NCBI GenBank assembly: GCA_013360445.1
Contig: JABWBP010000010.1
Span: 1 to 64,000, forward strand
Length of the DNA stretch: 64,000 nt
Source of the DNA: Calditrichaceae bacterium
GTDB taxonomy: Bacteria > Calditrichota > Calditrichia > RBG-13-44-9 > J075
Direction of reading: 5' to 3'
Shown: one piece after another, positions 60,120 through 64,000 of the stretch
How the letters are laid out: every line of letters begins with the position of its first letter
How positions within the stretch are numbered: position 1 is the first letter of the stretch
Translations under genes and position numbers: made by a program
Notes under the pieces: model-generated
The model's input: only the letters and a program-made list of their open reading frames with translations
Told to the model about the DNA's origin: nothing
Database searches by the model: none

Positions 60120-61040
60120 TCATAAGTTCAGCGAAAGCTGGGCGCGGTGCGGCAGGGCGCGGTAAATCGCCCGGGCATCCTCCGCGGATAATTTAAGCTC
60201 GATCCAGAGCAGGTGGCGGGGCGCTTGCAAATTCGCCAGCGCCCGCAGCGCCTCCGCGGCGGCAAAGAGGGTCCGCCGGGCATCGAACAGCCATTTGGAA
60301 AACCGCCCCTCCCAGGAGGGCCGCTCCGCCTGCTGGATCTCCAGGATCAACCCCCGGTCGAATTGCAACTCCACGTAAACGTCTTTTCGCTCCGGGGGAA
60401 TCGGCTCGCGGTACATTCTCTGGGCTTCCAGGGTGTCTTTGGGCGCTTTTTTCACGATGACCTGGGATTTCGGGATGGTGGCGCGCTCCTGCTCCAGCAC
60501 AAAAGGGACCGAAAGCCAGGCCAGCAGCGCCGCGCGATCCCGCAAGTGTTTGAATCCCTTGCTGGTGCGGAATTCCTGGATTTTGCAAGGCCGCACCGCC
60601 ACCCCGCGAATGTCGATGTTCAAGGTGCTGTCGCGCAGGTTCAGGGAAAGAGTGATCGAATCAATTTTGGCGGCTTGCAGGCGGGAATTCAGGAACGCCG
60701 CTTCGCTCTCCAGGTCATAAATTTTGCCTAACATTTCCGATTGCTCCGGGGAAAGCGCGGAGAGGTCGATTAAAGTCGAGTCGTGCGGAGGCGGGGTGGT
60801 TTTCTGCTGCGCGCTCTCCGGCAGGGGTAAATGAATCGCGGGCAGCAGCACCGTGAGGATCGAAATCAGCAGCAGGGGCAGCAGCGCCAGGGTAAAAAAC
60901 AGAATGCCGGCCCGGGTATCTTGTTTTAGCCGCCGGTACCCCCTCGCCAGGGGGCCGTCGATCCGGCGATAAAAGAATCGCCCGATGGCCGGGAGAATTC
61001 CCCGGGCCGCGGAAAGAATTTTTTCGAAGAAGTTTTCCAT
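60120..61040 (-). CDS. Membrane-anchored protein of unknown function, 306 aa
   Basis: Residues 1-38 are cytoplasmic and basic, a membrane helix follows at about 45-66 (ILFFTLALLPLLLISILTVLL), and the rest (about 240 residues) is periplasmic and beta-rich, with KIDSITLSLNLRDSTLNIDIRGVAVRPCKIQEF and a helical C-terminus (RTLFAAAEALRALANL). No known domain. Its ATG is 1 nt beyond the stop of the L,D-transpeptidase gene (TGATATG), so the two are translated together. The longest frame reaches 61205 inside that gene and is not credible. It probably serves the same envelope process. Confidence 0.75.
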   Translation of the reverse strand: MENFFEKILSAARGILPAIGRFFYRRIDGPLARGYRRLKQDTRAGILFFTLALLPLLLISILTVLLPAIHLPLPESAQQKTTPPPHDSTLIDLSALSPEQSEMLGKIYDLESEAAFLNSRLQAAKIDSITLSLNLRDSTLNIDIRGVAVRPCKIQEFRTSKGFKHLRDRAALLAWLSVPFVLEQERATIPKSQVIVKKAPKDTLEAQRMYREPIPPERKDVYVELQFDRGLILEIQQAERPSWEGRFSKWLFDARRTLFAAAEALRALANLQAPRHLLWIELKLSAEDARAIYRALPHRAQLSLNL

Positions 61041-61041
61041 A

Positions 61042-61911
61042 TCAGTAAATATATACTCTTGAACCGATTTCCAAATTTCGGTAAATGCTTTCCAAATCCT
61101 CGTCTCCCAGGCGCACGCAGCCATGGGTGACCGGCATTCCCAGGTAGCGCTGGTACAGGGTTCCGTGGATGAGATATCCCCCGCCCAGGGCCAGGGCGTA
61201 ATCACCTAAAACCCCGGATTCGTAGCGTTCCGGGGAATCCGGAGGGGGAACCGGGCGTCCTTCCTCGATGAACGCCCAGTCGGGCATGCGCCATACCGGG
61301 GAGGGGATTTTCCCCTGGATGCGGAACATCCCCCGGGGGGTCTTAAAGATCCATTGCCGGTTATCCGCGGTTTTCAGCATGGTGTAGCTGCCGGTGGAAC
61401 ACATGCCTTCGCGGATCAATTTCCGTTTCGAGAAGAGAAAAAACTTGTTATCAGCCGTGTCCACAATCAGGTAGGGGCTGAAGGGAGTCAAACGAATATT
61501 CTTGCGCCGCAGCTCCGCCAGGCTCCCGTTCAGGCGGGTGAGTTCCGGTTTGAATTTTTCGGGATTGCGGGTTTCCCGGGGGCTTCCCGGCGGCAGCAGG
61601 GTGAATTTCCATTCCCGCAACCCCGGCGCGGCTAACAGCGCCAATCCTGCTAACAGCCCACCCAGCAGCGCGCCGGTTAAAAAGACTTTCCCCAGGCTGA
61701 GCGGCGGCAGGGCCGGGGTTATATCCTTTTTGCTGGGACGGGCCGGGGGCGGTTCTGGCAAAACATCTTCCCCGGGCGTTGCATCCGTGTGAACGGGCTG
61801 GTTTTCAGCTTCCCCGGGCCGGGGGATTACCGTTTCATCCATTTCTGAACCATCCGTAAATGTGGGAATATCCGTTCTCGTCAGTCTGAATCGTTTATGT
61901 CTTTTTTTCAT
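61042..61911 (-). CDS. L,D-transpeptidase (YkuD), membrane-anchored
   Basis: The 289-aa protein has a cytoplasmic N-terminus rich in proline, a membrane helix (LGKVFLTGALLGGLLAGLALLAA) near 73-95, and a YkuD catalytic domain: LIVDTADNKFFLFS, YMLKTADNRQWIFKTPRGMFRIQGK, YLIHGTLYQRYLGMPVTHGCVRLGDEDLESIY, with the catalytic Cys in HGCVRL at residue 265 or so. Such enzymes form 3-3 peptidoglycan cross-links or attach proteins to peptidoglycan. A coupled 306-aa protein follows. Confidence 0.93.
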   Translation of the reverse strand: MKKRHKRFRLTRTDIPTFTDGSEMDETVIPRPGEAENQPVHTDATPGEDVLPEPPPARPSKKDITPALPPLSLGKVFLTGALLGGLLAGLALLAAPGLREWKFTLLPPGSPRETRNPEKFKPELTRLNGSLAELRRKNIRLTPFSPYLIVDTADNKFFLFSKRKLIREGMCSTGSYTMLKTADNRQWIFKTPRGMFRIQGKIPSPVWRMPDWAFIEEGRPVPPPDSPERYESGVLGDYALALGGGYLIHGTLYQRYLGMPVTHGCVRLGDEDLESIYRNLEIGSRVYIY

Positions 61912-62003
61912 TATTCGTTCTTATGGATTCCCGTTTTCACGGGAATGGCAAAGCCGTGAATTGCATGACATCAGTTATTCAGTGCGGATTAGTTTCCTGT
62001 CAA

Positions 62004-63110
62004 TCAGTGGTTTTCCGCTAATCCGTTCAAAGAGCCGACGATGGTCACCCGGGTCCCGACGTCAACCATTTGGAAGAGCGCGTCCATGTCGCGGTTGTCC
62101 AGCGCCACGCATCCCTCGGTCCAATTGATGCCTTTTCCCCCCTCGCCGTGAATTTCGATGGAGCCGCCGATGCCGGCGCTTTGCGGCAGTTGCCCGTTCT
62201 TTTTGGCTTCCTGAAATTTCTCCCAATCGTCGGGGTTGGGATAATTGATTTCCAGGGCTTTGTAGTAGATGGTTTGAGCGCCGCTGCGCTTCTTTTTGAC
62301 AGAATACTGCCCTTCCGGGGTGGCGCGGTCGCCGCGCTGGGATTTGGGTCCCATCCAGTTTGCGCCGAATTCCGCGGGGTATTCCGCTTGCAGCTCCCCA
62401 CCCACATATACCCGGCAGGTTTTGCCCAATTTATCCACGATAATGGCGGCTTCGTTATTGGCCTGGGACCAGGCGATGGTTTCTTCCGCCCATTTCCGCC
62501 AGATGGGAAGGTGGGAGAGGTATTCCCGGATTTTCTGGGTTACTTTTTGCCCCGCTTCCCCGATCATCTGTTCTCCTGCGGATAATTTTTTATCCGCCAG
62601 GAGGTAATCTCCCCGCTCGTACGCCGCCCGGCTCTCCAGTACCAGCAGCTCCCCGGTGGCAAAGCGCACGTTTACCGGTTTGCGGGCCGGCATATCTCCC
62701 CAGGTGGCGTGGAGGCTGTCGATTCGCTGCTTCACCAGGGGAATTTTGAAGCGCAGCACGGTTTTCAAGGAGTCCCGGGTGCGCAGGCTTTGCCGGGCGG
62801 CCTGTTCCGCCCGGGTCGTCGCTTCGCCGACTAATTTCAGCAGGGTGGAATAATCGCGGTTGATCATCAGCTTTTGATTTTGCCGCCGCCACTCCCGGTA
62901 GGCCGCCTCCCAGGTTTCTTCTGCGGCTTGCAGGAATTCTGCGGCATAGCGTTCCGCCTCGGCGCGGTGCGCCTGTCCCAGCAGGGTATTCAGCCGTTTG
63001 ACCCCGTATTCCGGCGGTTTGGGGGCGTACGCGGTGATGAAACCGCAGGCCGTTAATGAGAGCAACCCCAAAGCCAGCCCGGTAATGATCATTTTTTTAT
63101 AATTCTTCAT
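62004..63110 (-). CDS. Lipoprotein L,D-transpeptidase with N-terminal helical domain
   Basis: The 368-aa protein has a lipoprotein signal (LALGLLSLTACG, lipobox LTAC). The region about 30-190 is a helical domain homologous to that of the neighbouring lipoprotein (63296-63898); compare AEAERYAAEFLQAAEETWEAAYREWRRQNQKLMINRDY with AEANRYVADEFNALQDTL. The C-terminal YkuD domain has AIIVDKLGKTCRVYVGGE, RATPEGQYSVKKKRSG, GSIEIHGEGGKGINWTEGCVALDNRDMDALFQ, with the catalytic Cys in GCVAL. The frame extends to 63152; MKNYKKMIITGLALG at 63110 gives a normal lipoprotein start. Confidence 0.92.
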   Translation of the reverse strand: MKNYKKMIITGLALGLLSLTACGFITAYAPKPPEYGVKRLNTLLGQAHRAEAERYAAEFLQAAEETWEAAYREWRRQNQKLMINRDYSTLLKLVGEATTRAEQAARQSLRTRDSLKTVLRFKIPLVKQRIDSLHATWGDMPARKPVNVRFATGELLVLESRAAYERGDYLLADKKLSAGEQMIGEAGQKVTQKIREYLSHLPIWRKWAEETIAWSQANNEAAIIVDKLGKTCRVYVGGELQAEYPAEFGANWMGPKSQRGDRATPEGQYSVKKKRSGAQTIYYKALEINYPNPDDWEKFQEAKKNGQLPQSAGIGGSIEIHGEGGKGINWTEGCVALDNRDMDALFQMVDVGTRVTIVGSLNGLAENH

Positions 63111-63201
63111 ACTCCGAATCCGTTCGACTATCGCGTTGCCACGCACCTGCATACGGGATGGGCAAAATTCGTGAATCTTAATTAAAAATCAAATATAATA
63201 T

Positions 63202-63239
63202 AAAAAACCCCGGCCTGCTTGCGCCAGCCGAGGTTTTTT
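63202..63239 (-). terminator. Rho-independent terminator downstream of the lipoprotein gene
   Basis: AAAAAACC plus a GC-rich arm pairs with GGTTTTTT across an imperfect hairpin with a GCGC-type loop, with A- and T-runs at the edges. It lies about 57 nt after the lipoprotein gene's stop and can act on both strands. Confidence 0.75.
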
Positions 63240-63295
63240 CTGTCAAAAACTTTTTTAAGCGGAAAATCCGGTCAATCAAGCTGCTTGCTTACCCG

Positions 63296-63898
63296 TTATT
63301 TTCCGTATTTTTTCGCAATCGCGGCCTTCAATTCGTCGTTGATGGACTGCACTTTGGCAATACCGGCGTTGACTTTGTTCTCGGCGCCCAAGAAATCGCC
63401 GTTGCTCACCAGGGTATTGATTTCGTTGATGGAGGCTTCCACCACGGTCAGTTCATCCTGCATGGCTTCCAACGCAGCCCGGCCTTCTTTGCCGCGCGGG
63501 GCTTTGCCCATCAGGCCCTTGGTTTCTTCCATCAGGGTAGTCAATTGCGCCAGGGATTCCTGCACCCGCAGGCGGGTTTCTTCTTTGGCAGTGGCAGCGT
63601 TGGCTGCAACGGTCTGGGCGTTGGCAACCACGGATTCTAACATCGCTTTGGCTTTGTCATAATTGCGGGTAAGGGCGAATTTGGAATTCTGGGCTTCGAT
63701 TTCCGCCATGGCCGCGTTCAGGGTGTCTTGCAGGGCGTTGAATTCATCCGCCACGTAGCGGTTGGCTTCCGCCGCTCTTGCCGCTTCCAGGGCGGCTTTA
63801 GCCGCATCCACGGTTTCCTGGGGCATTTTGGCGCAGCTATTCAACAGAACCAGCACGGCGCTGAGGGCCATCATTACAACGATCATTCTTGCTTTCAT
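63296..63898 (-). CDS. Envelope lipoprotein with helical DUF4398-like domain
   Basis: The 200-aa protein has a lipoprotein signal (VVMMALSAVLVLLNSC, lipobox NSC at residue 22). The mature part is entirely helical: ETVDAAKAALEAARAAEANRYVADEFNALQDTLNAAMAEIEAQNSK and later AGIAKVQSINDELKAAIAKKYGK. It shares its domain with the N-terminal region of the L,D-transpeptidase next to it. AGGAG stands 8 nt before the ATG. It is probably anchored in the outer membrane, perhaps acting with the transpeptidase. Confidence 0.88.
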   Translation of the reverse strand: MKARMIVVMMALSAVLVLLNSCAKMPQETVDAAKAALEAARAAEANRYVADEFNALQDTLNAAMAEIEAQNSKFALTRNYDKAKAMLESVVANAQTVAANAATAKEETRLRVQESLAQLTTLMEETKGLMGKAPRGKEGRAALEAMQDELTVVEASINEINTLVSNGDFLGAENKVNAGIAKVQSINDELKAAIAKKYGK

Positions 63899-64000
63899 TT
63901 CTAAAACTCCTGTTACATTAAGATGATTAAACGGTTAACTTGCCATTTCTGGCTCGATCAGTTATTTCCCTCTCGGGGCAACCCGCTAAAACCTCCTCTG
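63899..64000. other. Right edge, no gene seen
   Basis: Upstream region of the lipoprotein gene; it contains its ribosome-binding site (AGGAG) and probably its promoter. Nothing else is recognisable. Confidence 0.35.

Overview
The window looks like a piece of chromosome from an uncultured member of the Fibrobacterota-Chlorobiota-Bacteroidota (FCB) supergroup, most plausibly a Calditrichota-, KSB1- or Ignavibacteria-like lineage. The evidence is: two giant FG-GAP surface proteins ending in a type IX secretion (T9SS) type A sorting domain with the YPNPFNPTT signature; a 31-residue AURKAIP1/COX24-type ribosomal protein of the Bacteroidota kind; the gene order holB-ricT; a TonB/ExbB/ExbD set; and moderately high GC with a Gram-negative envelope repertoire. 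No rRNA, tRNA, CRISPR array, insertion sequence, integrase or phage gene was seen. The lineage call is an inference from gene content.

Layout. 0-5.3 kb: tmk, a YegS-type lipid kinase, miaA and mutL. 5.3-9.5 kb: repeat-rich DNA, two membrane proteins and a secreted M1 peptidase. 9.6-12.5 kb: a plus-strand run of HU, zinc-ribbon/TPR protein, a 31-aa ribosomal protein and xseA-xseB. 12.7-16.8 kb: two paralogous exported MORN-repeat proteins. 17.2-24.4 kb: an ECF sigma factor, then two tandem FG-GAP/T9SS surface proteins. 24.5-30.4 kb: a minus-strand cluster of SAM methyltransferase, two B12-binding-type radical SAM enzymes, a nucleotidyltransferase-like protein and a GT4 glycosyltransferase, probably making or modifying a surface glycan or lipid. 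30.7-36 kb: ABC ATPase, HAD phosphatase, a 69-aa protein, a SpoIIE-type phosphatase with a DksA-like zinc finger, purA and a STAS protein. 36-42.2 kb: secF, secD, a PhoD-like phosphatase, an AI-2E-type transporter and a cyclic-nucleotide-binding protein. 42.3-49.9 kb: metG, ricT, holB, exbD, exbB, tonB, nuoI. 50-55 kb: nadE, an AraC regulator, an acyl-CoA-dehydrogenase-like flavoprotein and a Uma2 nuclease. 55-64 kb: PhzF, SDR, Ca2+/cation antiporter, tatA with a translationally coupled 38-aa membrane protein, small envelope proteins, two L,D-transpeptidases and a lipoprotein.

The strongest structure not explained by genes is a dispersed intergenic repeat system. At about 15 gene junctions the DNA is built from consecutive units of exactly 7 nt (8 or 9 nt at a few loci). 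The unit 'word' differs from locus to locus, but within a locus certain unit positions are fixed and others vary. Many arrays turn into their own reverse complement and so can form long hairpins. Several abut or contain start or stop codons, and some extend the encoded protein ends. They resemble in unit length the heptanucleotide STRR repeats of heterocystous cyanobacteria, but with locus-specific words and inverted architecture. Other palindromic elements (two 28-nt perfect palindromes just downstream of stop codons, a nested 173-nt palindrome, two back-to-back inverted-repeat elements, and two AATGAC/GTCATT arrays) add to the picture.

Many start codons were moved inward from the longest open frame, using visible Shine-Dalgarno sequences, signal peptides or family-conserved N-termini; each case is stated in its entry.
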